Source: Clostridia bacterium (lineage in GTDB: Bacteria > Bacillota > Clostridia > Oscillospirales > Acutalibacteraceae). Taken from it: a DNA stretch of 64,000 nt. The stretch lies in NCBI GenBank assembly GCA_017517135.1, contig JAFXAK010000017.1, positions 62,001 to 126,000 on the forward strand, read 5' to 3'. The translations under genes and the position numbers were made by a program. Shown here piece after piece: positions 34,249 to 43,006 of the stretch (positions are counted from its first letter, which is position 1; the number at the start of each line of letters is the position of its first letter). The notes below the pieces were generated by a model. The model did no database searches, was not told the DNA's origin, and was given only the letters and a program-made list of their open reading frames with translations.

Positions 34249-34595
34249 TACGGTTTTTGATGACTTTCTCTGTCAAGCACCAATGAGATTCCCAATGCAA
34301 TTTCGTCATATTCCTGTTGCATTTGTGCAAGATACTCCCTGCCCGCATCCTCAAGATGATAATATTTTCTTGTTCTTCGTTTACCTACGAGCTTTGAATA
34401 TGTTGAAAGATAACCTGCATCTACCAATTTATATAATATGAGATAAAGCGTACCCTCAAGCATTGTGAATCTGCCGCCGCTTTTTTCATCCATAAGCTGA
34501 GTTATCTGATAACCGTACAAGTCTTCCTTGCTCAGAAGATGAAGTGCAAGAAGCTCCGCACATCCTCTTTTGAAATTTTCTCGGTTCTGACTCAA
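34248..34595 (-). CDS. PadR-family transcriptional regulator
   Basis: A 115-residue winged-helix protein: LLALHLLSKEDLYGYQITQLM and FTMLEGTLYLILYKLVDAGYL are PadR landmarks, followed by KRRTRKYYHLEDAGREYL and a short dimerisation helix. It probably represses itself and the HAAS gene behind it. Its start is divergent from the large secreted-protein gene at 34877, and the space between holds four TGTAAATA motifs. Confidence 0.9.
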   Translation of the reverse strand: MSQNRENFKRGCAELLALHLLSKEDLYGYQITQLMDEKSGGRFTMLEGTLYLILYKLVDAGYLSTYSKLVGKRRTRKYYHLEDAGREYLAQMQQEYDEIALGISLVLDRESHQKP

Positions 34596-34635
34596 AAAAT
34601 ATCACCCCATAAACAAGTGTTTTTATATGGGAAAA

Positions 34636-34664
34636 ATTATAGCATATTTTGTAAAAAATGTAAA
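34636..34664 (-). promoter_or_regulatory. Promoter of padR
   Basis: Minus strand: -35 TTTACA (34664-34659), 17 bases, -10 TATAAT (34641-34636). The -35 is part of a TGTAAATA motif. Just downstream (34611-34631) lies an inverted repeat, CCCATA with TATGGG, that could be an operator. Confidence 0.65.
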
Positions 34665-34780
34665 TAAATTTAAATTTGTTTAACCTTACACCCCCATATT
34701 ACCACAAATATTATTCATTGTAAATACATTTAGTGTAAATATAATATTGACAGAATATTACAAATGTGTTATTGTAAATA
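34659..34780 (+). promoter_or_regulatory. Four TGTAAATA motifs in the divergent padR intergenic region
   Basis: Exact copies start at 34659, 34719, 34734 and 34773, all in one orientation. The first overlaps the padR -35 and the last overlaps the -10 of the plus-strand promoter. This is what shared regulator sites would look like, though the region is AT-rich. Confidence 0.4.
34747..34775 (+). promoter_or_regulatory. Promoter of the large secreted protein
   Basis: -35 TTGACA (34747-34752), 17 bases, -10 TATTGT (34770-34775), with a leader of about 95 bases before the gene. Confidence 0.55.
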
Positions 34781-34876
34781 TATCAATTTGGGCGAATGTG
34801 AGGTGGATATATCGTGATTTATTGAAATTTTTATGTTTTTACACACCCAAATTTAATTTTGAAAGGAAATGAAAAG

Positions 34877-36754
34877 ATGAAAACAAAGAAATTATTATCC
34901 CTTTTATTGGCTCTTGTTATGACATTATCAGTCGTATCCGCTTTTTCGGTGGTTGCGTTTGCTGATACGATTACATTGACTGTTGATAATATAGCTGTTT
35001 GGCCGACCTTTGAAGGCGAAATGTTTTACGGTCAAAAATTGAATGAAGGCAATCTGCAAATCGTTGGCGGTGTGGTTACTCTTGACGGCACGGCAGACGG
35101 AACAGTTGTCGCAGGTCATTTTGAATTTACCGATCCTGAATATTGTCCTACGCAGATAACAGGGAATTATGCTTCGATAACTTTTATTCCTGATGATACA
35201 ACTTCTTATGTCGGTTTTTCTGTCAGTGAAAATGAGAATGCCGTATACGCAATCAGCAAAGCAACTCCGGTTTTGCAGGATCCAGAGAATGATCCGATTG
35301 TAGCTACTCCGGTGGTTGCAGGAAAGAGAGTAATGACCTCCACACTTTCCGGTGGTGCTCTCGTAAATCCATATACAAAAGAGGTTATTGCCGGAACTAA
35401 ATGGGCGTGGGCAGCAAGCTCCCGAACAAAAGTTGTAAATGAAAGTGCCTATTACCAAGCAGGAACCTCACTCGGCACAGCGAAAGACTATTATAACACC
35501 ATTACTATGTATGTTTATGTCAGAATTGAAGGCGATACCGCAGAAGAAAAAATGCTTACAACGGTTGTTGAAGAACCTACAATTACAACAACAAAATTTA
35601 CGGTCGGTGATGCTTGGTCATCCGTTTCCTTTACCGGCGGTAAAGTAGTTGACTTAAACGGAATTGAAGTTGAAGGTGAATTTGCAATTGCAAACACAGG
35701 TACGATGCAAACTGCCGGCAATGTAAATTGTCAATTTGTGTTTACTCCTTCGAATGATTACTATTCCACAGTATCATTTGCTATCCCGATTGTTGTAGAT
35801 GCATGTCCGATTTCTTTCGGTCCCGATCATAAAGGCACAAGTATTGACGACCCCTATATTTTTGAGGTCGCTCCGTTTGCTGACATGGGAGAGGTAAGGG
35901 ATATTCTGAAATCTTATCACCTCAATTGGCCCGGTACAGGCAGCGTGCAGATTGAAGACTACAACGGCAAAGCGGAACACGGCAGAATTTATGAATATCA
36001 GGTTCATAATCATAACAACAGCAACTACACCGGCAACATTGCCTATGTAAAGCTCGTATTTGCCACAACCGAAATCACCCCCTCCATTGTGAGAGCCGGT
36101 TCCAACAAATTCAAAGTGGACTGTGCAGGTCACTCCGTGCCCGGAACATTCACCGTTTACTGCAACGGCGAGGAAATTGCCACGGTCAGCAGACAAGATG
36201 GGTATGTGTTTGACTGTGAGGTTTACACCGACGAAGGCGGCACCTTCAACATTGTTGCCAAGTACAACCCCACCGAAAATGACTACTTTGTATGCAATGA
36301 TGCCGAAGTTACATACATCGTTCCTGCCATGCACTCCGTCACCAATGCCAGAAGTTCCGATAACAGCATCTATGGCATCAGCATGAAGGTGCTCGGCTCC
36401 TCAAGCTTCACTGCCCGTGCCGGTCAGACGGTCGAGCTTCGTGCAACCCTGGACAGCTTTGTATGCTGGACTTTCAAGGATGCCGACGGCAACGAGGTCA
36501 CCCTTGACGGAGTTGACCTTAACGCAAAACAGAACACCTTCATCATGCCCGATTACGACCTGTTTGTAAGCTACAAAATTCAGGAAGACATTGACCGCGA
36601 AGAAGCAATCGCCAACTGCGACCACTTCTGCCACTCCGATAACGAGATTGTGCAGATATTCTGGAACATAATCCGCTTCTTTATGCGTCTGTTCGGCACC
36701 GAGCAGTATTGCGAATGCGGTGCAGCTCACTACAGCTCCCCCATTTTCGGCTGA
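34877..36754 (+). CDS. Large secreted protein with Ig-like domains and a Cys/His C-terminal module
   Basis: 625 residues from ATG 34877 (GAAAGGA at 34861-34867). The signal peptide is about 1-29, ending SVVAFA. The body is beta-rich, Thr/Val-rich and built like repeated Ig/MBG-type domains with no catalytic motif recognised. A segment near 490-570 (TARAGQTVELRATLDS, CWTFKDADGNEV, FIMPDYDLFVSY) is a bacterial repeat domain common in clostridial surface proteins. The end has CDHFCH, an amphipathic helix (IFWNIIRFFMRLFG), then YCECGAAHY, which looks like a small Cys/His metal-binding or anchoring module. No LPXTG or SLH domain. Probably a surface or adhesive protein. Confidence 0.72.
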   Translation: MKTKKLLSLLLALVMTLSVVSAFSVVAFADTITLTVDNIAVWPTFEGEMFYGQKLNEGNLQIVGGVVTLDGTADGTVVAGHFEFTDPEYCPTQITGNYASITFIPDDTTSYVGFSVSENENAVYAISKATPVLQDPENDPIVATPVVAGKRVMTSTLSGGALVNPYTKEVIAGTKWAWAASSRTKVVNESAYYQAGTSLGTAKDYYNTITMYVYVRIEGDTAEEKMLTTVVEEPTITTTKFTVGDAWSSVSFTGGKVVDLNGIEVEGEFAIANTGTMQTAGNVNCQFVFTPSNDYYSTVSFAIPIVVDACPISFGPDHKGTSIDDPYIFEVAPFADMGEVRDILKSYHLNWPGTGSVQIEDYNGKAEHGRIYEYQVHNHNNSNYTGNIAYVKLVFATTEITPSIVRAGSNKFKVDCAGHSVPGTFTVYCNGEEIATVSRQDGYVFDCEVYTDEGGTFNIVAKYNPTENDYFVCNDAEVTYIVPAMHSVTNARSSDNSIYGISMKVLGSSSFTARAGQTVELRATLDSFVCWTFKDADGNEVTLDGVDLNAKQNTFIMPDYDLFVSYKIQEDIDREEAIANCDHFCHSDNEIVQIFWNIIRFFMRLFGTEQYCECGAAHYSSPIFG

Positions 36755-36804
36755 TAAACTAAAAACATAAAACACTCCAAATATGATTTAATCCCCTCAC
36801 ACAC

Positions 36805-36847
36805 AAATCCCCGAATACTGACCGTTCGGGGATTTGGTGTTTTTTTG
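36805..36847 (+). terminator. Terminator after the secreted protein gene
   Basis: AAATCCCCGAA (36805-36815) pairs with TTCGGGGATTT (36825-36835), followed by GGTGTTTTTTT. Confidence 0.85.
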
Positions 36848-36987
36848 ATTAAATTTTACTTTTCTTTATGCACTAAAATGCAAAAACTTTTCTTGCAGAG
36901 TTTTTAATTTATATCTGACCCAAATCTGTGTGCAAATTAAAATAATACTTCTCTATGTTGCCGAATACGCAAATTCTCAGCAAAGCT

Positions 36988-37002
36988 ATTGAATAATTCA
37001 AT
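36988..37002 (+). promoter_or_regulatory. 7-1-7 palindrome over the GH43 -35 region
   Basis: ATTGAAT, A, ATTCAAT: a perfect inverted repeat overlapping the -35 hexamer, a candidate operator for a sugar regulator. The AT-rich sequence makes chance possible. Confidence 0.4.
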
Positions 37003-37017
37003 TTTGTGTTGTAATAT
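36989..37017 (+). promoter_or_regulatory. Promoter of the GH43 gene
   Basis: -35 TTGAAT (36989-36994), 17 bases, -10 TAATAT (37012-37017). Confidence 0.55.
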
Positions 37018-37048
37018 TTTATATATCATTATATATCGGAGAAAAAAT

Positions 37049-38002
37049 ATGAACACTTATCCAAACCCCTTTATCCCCGAAAGAGCTGATCCTTATATTG
37101 TAAAGGCTGCAGACGGTTTTTATTATTTTACGGCTTCATATCCTGCCTTTATGAGTGCCGAAAACGGATATGACAGAATTATATTAAGAAAAAGCGAAAC
37201 CGTCTCAGGGCTTAAAAATGCCGAAGAGTACACCATCTGGAAGGCACACGAAAGCGGTGTTATGTCACGGCATATATGGGCACCGGAAATGCATCTTATT
37301 AACGGGATATGGTACATCTTCTTTGCTGCAGCTGAAAAAGAGGATGTGTGGAAAATCCGTCCATTTGTGCTGAAATGCAAGGGCAGCAATCCCATTGAGG
37401 ATGAGTGGGAAGAGCTCGGGCAGATGCAAGCAACAAAAGAAGATAATTTGTCATTTACAAACTTTTCGCTTGATATGACCTATTTTGAGCACAACGGGAA
37501 GCATTTTGTTATCTGGGCACAGATACTCGAAAGCTCCTCTCTGCTGATGGCTGAAATCAATCCCGAAAATCCTAATCAGCTTATATCCTTACCCATACTT
37601 TTAACTAAACCCGAATATGATTGGGAAAAGGTGCGTTTCAGTGTAAATGAGGGGGCATGTGTACTGAAAAAAGACAATAAGATTTATGTATTCTTTTCCG
37701 CCTCGGGCACGGGTGCGGAATACTGCATAGGCTTACTTTGGGCAGACACAGATGAAGACCTTATGAACACAGAATGCTGGACAAAAAGAACAACTCCCGT
37801 ACTGTCTACAGCAGACCTTGAAAATGAAGCAGGCCCGGGGCACAACTGCTTTGTAACAGACGAAAACGGCAGAGTGCTTTTAGTCTATCACGCAAGACCT
37901 ATAGAGCATTTCAACAAAAAATGCGGCTCCTACTGCGAGGAACCGCTGTATGATCCTTGCAGACACGCAAGAATTAAATTTATTGAGGAACTGAATTTTT
38001 AA
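37049..38002 (+). CDS. Glycoside hydrolase family 43 protein
   Basis: 317 residues from ATG 37049 (MNTYPNPFIPERADPYIVK), with CGGAGAA before it; a longer start at 36989 overlaps the promoter. The five-bladed propeller family is shown by the catalytic-base segment RADPYIV (Asp14), IWAPEMHLI near 76-84, SLDMTYFEHNG, and NEGACVLKKDNKIYVFFSASGTG with the likely acid Glu. Expected activity is beta-xylosidase or alpha-L-arabinofuranosidase on xylan or arabinan fragments, without a signal peptide. It is a single gene; xylA and a GH3 enzyme lie about 18 kb away. Confidence 0.88.
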   Translation: MNTYPNPFIPERADPYIVKAADGFYYFTASYPAFMSAENGYDRIILRKSETVSGLKNAEEYTIWKAHESGVMSRHIWAPEMHLINGIWYIFFAAAEKEDVWKIRPFVLKCKGSNPIEDEWEELGQMQATKEDNLSFTNFSLDMTYFEHNGKHFVIWAQILESSSLLMAEINPENPNQLISLPILLTKPEYDWEKVRFSVNEGACVLKKDNKIYVFFSASGTGAEYCIGLLWADTDEDLMNTECWTKRTTPVLSTADLENEAGPGHNCFVTDENGRVLLVYHARPIEHFNKKCGSYCEEPLYDPCRHARIKFIEELNF

Positions 38003-38008
38003 CAATAA

Positions 38009-38761
38009 TTATTCGGCTGTATTTTCCGAATAACCCATAATTTCAAGAGGATCGGTAAGCTCATCATTCACTCTTATTTCAAGGTGAATATGCTCACCGT
38101 CCTTTGCTTCCACGGGAACAGTGCCCGCAACACCTATAACATCACCCGCTGCCACAGAAGCTCCCTCGTAAACTATCCCCTCATCGGCAAGTCCCGAAAC
38201 GCTTGAAACAACCGAGCCTGAGTGCTGTATTTTCACGGTATTTCCCCAGTTATCGTCCTTTTCAACGCTTATAACAACACCGTCGGCAATACTCACAACA
38301 CTTTCCCCTGCCGAAGCCTTGAAATCAACTCCGTTATGAGTTCTGTAGTCTGCCATTGTGGAGGAATATACGGGAATACCCATACTGTAATCCGCAGATA
38401 TTCCGTTGCTCAAGGGCAATACATACGAAACGGGTGCTTCATCAGACATTGTTTCGTTTTCTCCCGAATCCTCAAAAACCGCCTCGGTAGGAATTTCGTC
38501 AGGCTCAATAACCTCGGTTGTTATTTCCTCTATGAGAGGACTTGTCTCCTCGGGCTGATTTGTCTGCGGCTCATTGATGTTTATATATGTCGTTTTCTCG
38601 CTCGTTGTCTCATCAATAACCGTTGACGGCTGACGCATACTGTCCGTTACAGCGTAGCCGACTACTCCCGCCGCCAATACACATACACCCAATGCTATGA
38701 AACTGAGTCTGCCCGAAAGTATTTTTTTTCTGCTTCTTTTATTTTCGTCATTCAACATCAT
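38009..38761 (-). CDS. M23 family membrane protein, SpoIIQ-like
   Basis: 250 residues: a short basic N-terminus, one membrane helix (about 20-40), a Thr/Glu-rich linker, and a C-terminal M23 domain (about 130-245) with HNGVDFKA and EHIHLEI, so the metal-binding His/Asp pattern looks intact. Size and layout match SpoIIQ of spore formers, the forespore half of the channel with SpoIIIAH; clostridial SpoIIQ keeps the metal site, unlike B. subtilis. No other sporulation gene is adjacent, so a general LytM-type hydrolase remains possible. Divergent from lexA. Confidence 0.7.
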   Translation of the reverse strand: MMLNDENKRSRKKILSGRLSFIALGVCVLAAGVVGYAVTDSMRQPSTVIDETTSEKTTYININEPQTNQPEETSPLIEEITTEVIEPDEIPTEAVFEDSGENETMSDEAPVSYVLPLSNGISADYSMGIPVYSSTMADYRTHNGVDFKASAGESVVSIADGVVISVEKDDNWGNTVKIQHSGSVVSSVSGLADEGIVYEGASVAAGDVIGVAGTVPVEAKDGEHIHLEIRVNDELTDPLEIMGYSENTAE

Positions 38762-38862
38762 TTGCTTTGCTCCATTCTGCCAATCGGCTTAAATTTTTTC
38801 TGCCGTTATAAATTTTGCCCGCAGAAAACAAAAATATTCTCAAAAAAAATCAAAAATAAGCT

Positions 38863-38895
38863 AAACAAATGTTTGCTTTTTCAGAACATTTGTGC
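38863..38895 (+). promoter_or_regulatory. Two SOS-box-like LexA sites
   Basis: AAACAAATGTTTG (38863-38875) and GAACATTTGTGC (38884-38895) resemble the Gram-positive SOS box GAAC-N4-GTTC. One overlaps the -35 and the other abuts the -10 of lexA, as expected for autoregulation. Confidence 0.65.
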
Positions 38896-38901
38896 TATAA
38901 T
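38873..38901 (+). promoter_or_regulatory. Promoter of lexA
   Basis: -35 TTGCTT (38873-38878), 17 bases, -10 TATAAT (38896-38901). Confidence 0.75.
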
Positions 38902-38934
38902 GCTCTCGGAATACTATTTTCAGGGAGGCAGCAT

Positions 38935-39519
38935 ATGAAAGAACTCACCCCGACACAGAAAAAAATATATGAATTTCTTGCAGAAAGAGCACAGAAAAAC
39001 ATCCCTCCGTCAGTAAGAGAAATCGGTCAGGCGGTAGGACTTAAATCCACATCGTCCGTTCAGTCAAACCTTGATGCACTCGAGGCAGCAGGCTATATCG
39101 AACGCGATCCTATGCTCAAAAGAACAATAAGAGTTAAAAATGAAGCAGATGATGTTATTCAGGTTCCCCTTATCGGTACCGTAACCGCGGGTATGCCCAT
39201 TCTTGCCGTTGAATCAATTGAGGGCTATGTCCCCTTTTCTGCCCGTTCGGATAAACCCCTGTTTGCCCTTAAAGTCAAGGGCGACAGTATGATAAATGCC
39301 GGTATACTCAACGGTGATATTATCATTGCAGAAAAAACACCCACCGCAGCAAACGGTGAAATTGTTGTTGCCCTCTTAGAGGACGAGGCAACGGTCAAGA
39401 GATTTTATAAGGAAGCAGACCATTTCCGTCTGCAGCCGGAAAACGACGATTATGCACCCATAATTTCAAATGAAATTATAATTTTAGGAAAGGTTATTTC
39501 TCTTATCAGATATTTTTAA
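38935..39519 (+). CDS. lexA: LexA repressor, SOS response
   Basis: 194 residues from ATG 38935, with GGGAGGC before it; a longer start overlaps the promoter. The N-terminal winged helix has TPTQKKIYEFL and PPSVREIGQAVGLKSTSSVQ. The cleavage site is Ala-Gly in VTAGMP near residue 85. The Ser of KGDSM near 119 and Lys in EATVKRF near 153 form the self-cleavage dyad. It represses DNA-damage genes until RecA filaments trigger cleavage. The GH92 gene starts 9 bases after its stop. Confidence 0.95.
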   Translation: MKELTPTQKKIYEFLAERAQKNIPPSVREIGQAVGLKSTSSVQSNLDALEAAGYIERDPMLKRTIRVKNEADDVIQVPLIGTVTAGMPILAVESIEGYVPFSARSDKPLFALKVKGDSMINAGILNGDIIIAEKTPTAANGEIVVALLEDEATVKRFYKEADHFRLQPENDDYAPIISNEIIILGKVISLIRYF

Positions 39520-39528
39520 GGTGACAAT

Positions 39529-41745
39529 ATGAACAAGTTTGAATATGTTGATCCGCTTATAGGCTCTGTGGGAGAGGTAGACGACAATGAAGCCTGTCAC
39601 GGCGGCGGAAAGGTACACCCCGGTGCTTGTGTTCCCGGCGGTCTTGTACAGCTCTCTCCCGACACCATAACAGCAGGTGACAACGGAACGGGCTACAGCT
39701 ATCTTCACAATACAATAGAGGGCTTCAGCTTCAATCATATGAGCGGTATCGGCTGGTACGGCGACCTCGGTAATCTTCAGGTTATGCCCGTTGTCGGTGA
39801 CACAGACCTCAGAAGCGGCACAAATGCAGAGGTTCCCTTCAATAAAGGTACACTCGGCTGGTGCTCTCCTTTTTCACACGAAAACGAATGTGCAAAGGCG
39901 GGCTATTATTCCGTTTTGCTCAACAGATATAATATAAAAGCAGAGGCTACCGTTTCCGAAAGAACGGGTATGCTGAAATTTACCTATCCCGAAACCGACG
40001 ATGCGAGAGTTATTTTCAATTTTTCAAGAAGAATAGGCGGTCACGCAGATTTTCAGAGCGTAGAAATTATTGACAGCACAACTTTTAAAGGGTATATAAA
40101 ATGCACCCCCGCAGGCGGAGGCTTCGGCAGAGGTCACGGCAATATAAGCTATACTCTCTGTTTCTATATGAAGCTCTCCCACGCACCCGAGGAAATTAAA
40201 TTCTTTGAAAACGAAGAATTTGTAAATATTAGCGGCAATTCCTATGAGGGTGAGGATGTGGGTATGCTTGCCCTTTTCGGTAAGCTCAGTCAGCCGCTTA
40301 CTGTAAGCGTAGGCTTGTCCTATACAGACCTTGAGGGCGCACAGAAAAACTTTGAAGCGGAAAACACAGATTTTGATAAAATGCGTCGGACTGCCGAACA
40401 AAAGTGGGAAGATGTTTTTTCCTGTGTTGATGTTGAGGGCAGCGACGAAACAGACCTTACGCTCTTTTATACCTGTCTTTACCATACCCTGCTCGATCCG
40501 AGAATTATGGCAGACACAGACGGCAGATATAAAATGGCAGACGGCAGTATTCACAAAAGCACATATACCCACCGCACAATGTTCAGCGGCTGGGATGTAT
40601 ACAGAAGCGAATTTCCGCTGCTTACCGTCATCCGTCCCGATATCGTAAATGATACCGTAAACTCCTTATTGAACATTGCTCTTCTCAAAAATTCCTCAAT
40701 GGCGAAATGGGAGCTTATGGGTATTGATGCAGGCTGTATGGTCGGTGATCCCGCATTGATTGTAACTGCAGATGCATTTGTAAAGGGAATCCGCAATTTC
40801 GACACCGAAAAGGCATATGCCGTTTCTCTCGCCTCGGCAAACTGCTCAAAAGAGCTTTTCGGAAAGGAATTTCATTCTGTCCGTCCCGAGGATTTTAAGT
40901 TTACGGATATTTACCTCAAAGATGCTTATGTCCCCTACCGTTTAAGTCTGTCACTTGAATTACTGACAGCAGACTTTGCTTTGCATAAGTTTGCACAGGC
41001 AACGGGCAACAAAAAGGATGCTCAGTATTTCCTTGACAGAGCAAACAGATATAAAGAAAATTATGACAAACATTTAGGCTTCCTTGCCCCCCGTGACGAA
41101 AACGGCGAATTTTTATTCCTTGAAGAGGGACTTTATGACACAGACGGCTGTGTTGAGAGCAATATTCTTCAACAGACCTGGTTTGTCCCCTATGATGTTG
41201 AGGGACTTTGCTGTGAGCTTTTCGGCAAGGAGAGAGCAATAAATCTCCTCGAAAAATTCTTCGATAAGGCAGACCTTTCCGCCTTATGGAATGATGACTA
41301 TAATCACTCAAATGAGCCTTGTCATAACATCACCCACTATTTCAACATCTTAGGCAAGCCCCACCGCACACAGTACTGGACAAGACGGGTACAAAAGGAA
41401 TCCTACCGCCTCGGTCCCTTCGGCTTCTGCGGTAACGAGGATGTAGGTCAGCTGTCCGCGTGGTATGTTCTCTCCGCAATGGGCTTTGCACAAATCTGCC
41501 CCGCCGAACCTGTATACCAGCTCAACACTCCCCTGTTCCAAAAGGCAAAAGTAAAGCTGTCAAAAGAATATCACGGCTGTAAAACAGCAGACACCCTCGA
41601 AATTGTCTGCGACAAAAATCCGCTCGATTTTCCATACATAAAAGAGGTTTATCTTAACGGAAATAAAATAAATTCCACCTTTGTTACATACGAAGACATA
41701 ACAAACGGCGGAAGGCTTGAGTTTATTCTCTCTGAAACACCCTGA
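39529..41745 (+). CDS. Glycoside hydrolase family 92 alpha-mannosidase
   Basis: 738 residues. GH92 landmarks: DPLIGSVGE at the N-terminus (usually DPFIGT), SYLHNTIEGFSFNHMSG, GWDVYRSEFPLL near 350 (family MWDTYRxxxP), DYNHSNEPCHN, and FGFCGNEDVGQLSAW (family GLPGNDDxGxxSAW). A calcium-dependent inverting exo-mannosidase of N-glycans or yeast mannan. There is no signal peptide, unlike most Bacteroides members, so it is probably intracellular. RBS AAGGTGA precedes ATG 39529. Directly downstream of lexA with no terminator in the 9-base gap, so co-transcription is likely. Confidence 0.92.
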   Translation: MNKFEYVDPLIGSVGEVDDNEACHGGGKVHPGACVPGGLVQLSPDTITAGDNGTGYSYLHNTIEGFSFNHMSGIGWYGDLGNLQVMPVVGDTDLRSGTNAEVPFNKGTLGWCSPFSHENECAKAGYYSVLLNRYNIKAEATVSERTGMLKFTYPETDDARVIFNFSRRIGGHADFQSVEIIDSTTFKGYIKCTPAGGGFGRGHGNISYTLCFYMKLSHAPEEIKFFENEEFVNISGNSYEGEDVGMLALFGKLSQPLTVSVGLSYTDLEGAQKNFEAENTDFDKMRRTAEQKWEDVFSCVDVEGSDETDLTLFYTCLYHTLLDPRIMADTDGRYKMADGSIHKSTYTHRTMFSGWDVYRSEFPLLTVIRPDIVNDTVNSLLNIALLKNSSMAKWELMGIDAGCMVGDPALIVTADAFVKGIRNFDTEKAYAVSLASANCSKELFGKEFHSVRPEDFKFTDIYLKDAYVPYRLSLSLELLTADFALHKFAQATGNKKDAQYFLDRANRYKENYDKHLGFLAPRDENGEFLFLEEGLYDTDGCVESNILQQTWFVPYDVEGLCCELFGKERAINLLEKFFDKADLSALWNDDYNHSNEPCHNITHYFNILGKPHRTQYWTRRVQKESYRLGPFGFCGNEDVGQLSAWYVLSAMGFAQICPAEPVYQLNTPLFQKAKVKLSKEYHGCKTADTLEIVCDKNPLDFPYIKEVYLNGNKINSTFVTYEDITNGGRLEFILSETP

Positions 41746-41756
41746 AAAAAGCCCTG

Positions 41757-41793
41757 AAAAAAGCCCCTCGGTTTCAACCGAAGGGCTTTCGTT
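41757..41793. terminator. Terminator shared by the GH92 gene and gap
   Basis: AAAGCCCCTCGGTT pairs with AACCGAAGGGCTTT with one bulge (about 41760-41789). It is usable in both directions between converging genes. Confidence 0.82.
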
Positions 41794-41809
41794 TTGCTTA
41801 TAGCTTTAA

Positions 41810-42838
41810 TTACAGTTCAGCGAAGTACTTGATAGTTCTTACCATCTGGCTTGTGTAGCTGTTTTCATTGTCATACCATGAAACAACCTGTACTTCATAA
41901 AGATCATCAGCTATTTTAGCTACCATTGTCTGAGTAGCATCGAAGAGTGAGCCGTATCTCATACCGATAACATCGGATGAAACGATTTCGTCTTCATTGT
42001 AACCGAAGGAAGCAGAAGAAGCAGCCTTCATAGCAGCGTTGATGCCTTCCTTTGTTACATCTGTGCCCTTAACAACAGCTGTGAGGATTGTTGTGGAGCC
42101 TGTTGCAACGGGAACTCTCTGAGCAGAACCGATAAGCTTGCCGTTGAGCTCGGGAATTACAAGACCGATAGCCTTAGCAGCACCTGTTGAGTTGGGAACG
42201 ATGTTAGCAGCACCAGCTCTTGCTCTTCTGAGGTCACCCTTTCTGTGAGGACCGTCAAGAATCATCTGGTCGCCTGTGTAAGCGTGGATTGTGCTCATAA
42301 TACCGCTCTGGATAGCAGCATAATCGTTAAGAGCCTTAGCCATGGGAGCAAGGCAGTTTGTTGTGCAGGAAGCAGCGGAGATGATCTGATCATCAGCTGT
42401 AAGAGTGTCTTCATTTACTGAGAAAACAATAGTCTTGAGGTCATTGCCTGCGGGAGCAGAGATAACAACCTTCTTAGCACCTGCATTGATGTGAGCCATT
42501 GACTTTTCCTTTGAGCAGTAGAAGCCTGTGCACTCAAGAACAACATCAACACCGAGTTCACCCCAGGGAAGATCAGCAGCGTTCTTTTCGCTGTAGATAG
42601 TGATTTTCTTACCGTCAACTACGATAGCGCCTTCAGCAGCTTCAACTGTGTGAAGACCTTCGCCGATTCTGCCGCAGTAGCCGCCCTGAGCTGTATCATA
42701 CTTGAGAAGCTGAGCAAGCATTTTGGGATCTGTGAGGTCGTTGATAGCAACAACTTCATAACCCTCTGCACCGAACATCTGACGGAAAGCAAGACGGCCG
42801 ATTCTGCCGAAACCGTTAATAGCAACTTTAACTGACAT
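41810..42838 (-). CDS. gap: Glyceraldehyde-3-phosphate dehydrogenase
   Basis: 342 residues. NAD-binding [16 protein letters not shown] at the N-terminus; [12 protein letters not shown] near 155-166 carries the catalytic Cys; HAYTGDQ follows with the catalytic His. A glycolytic enzyme making 1,3-bisphosphoglycerate. Strong synonymous-codon bias is visible, as expected for a highly expressed gene. It is monocistronic, with its own promoter and terminator; pgk and tpi are not beside it. Confidence 0.96.
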   Translation of the reverse strand: MSVKVAINGFGRIGRLAFRQMFGAEGYEVVAINDLTDPKMLAQLLKYDTAQGGYCGRIGEGLHTVEAAEGAIVVDGKKITIYSEKNAADLPWGELGVDVVLECTGFYCSKEKSMAHINAGAKKVVISAPAGNDLKTIVFSVNEDTLTADDQIISAASCTTNCLAPMAKALNDYAAIQSGIMSTIHAYTGDQMILDGPHRKGDLRRARAGAANIVPNSTGAAKAIGLVIPELNGKLIGSAQRVPVATGSTTILTAVVKGTDVTKEGINAAMKAASSASFGYNEDEIVSSDVIGMRYGSLFDATQTMVAKIADDLYEVQVVSWYDNENSYTSQMVRTIKYFAEL

Positions 42839-42900
42839 AATTATTTTCCTCCGTTTTCTTGTGCCGCTTTTACACGGCCCTTTTTAATTTACCACCCTAT

Positions 42901-42928
42901 ATTATATAGACATTTCAGAATTTTTCAA
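42901..42928 (-). promoter_or_regulatory. Promoter of gap
   Basis: Minus strand: TTGAAA (42928-42923), 16 bases, TATAAT (42906-42901). Confidence 0.7.
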
Positions 42929-43006
42929 GTCATTTGTTAAAATTTTAACCTGCTTTGAAAATGTTTGTTAATCTGCCCTAATTTTTATAAGTCTGCAAAA
43001 AGAATA

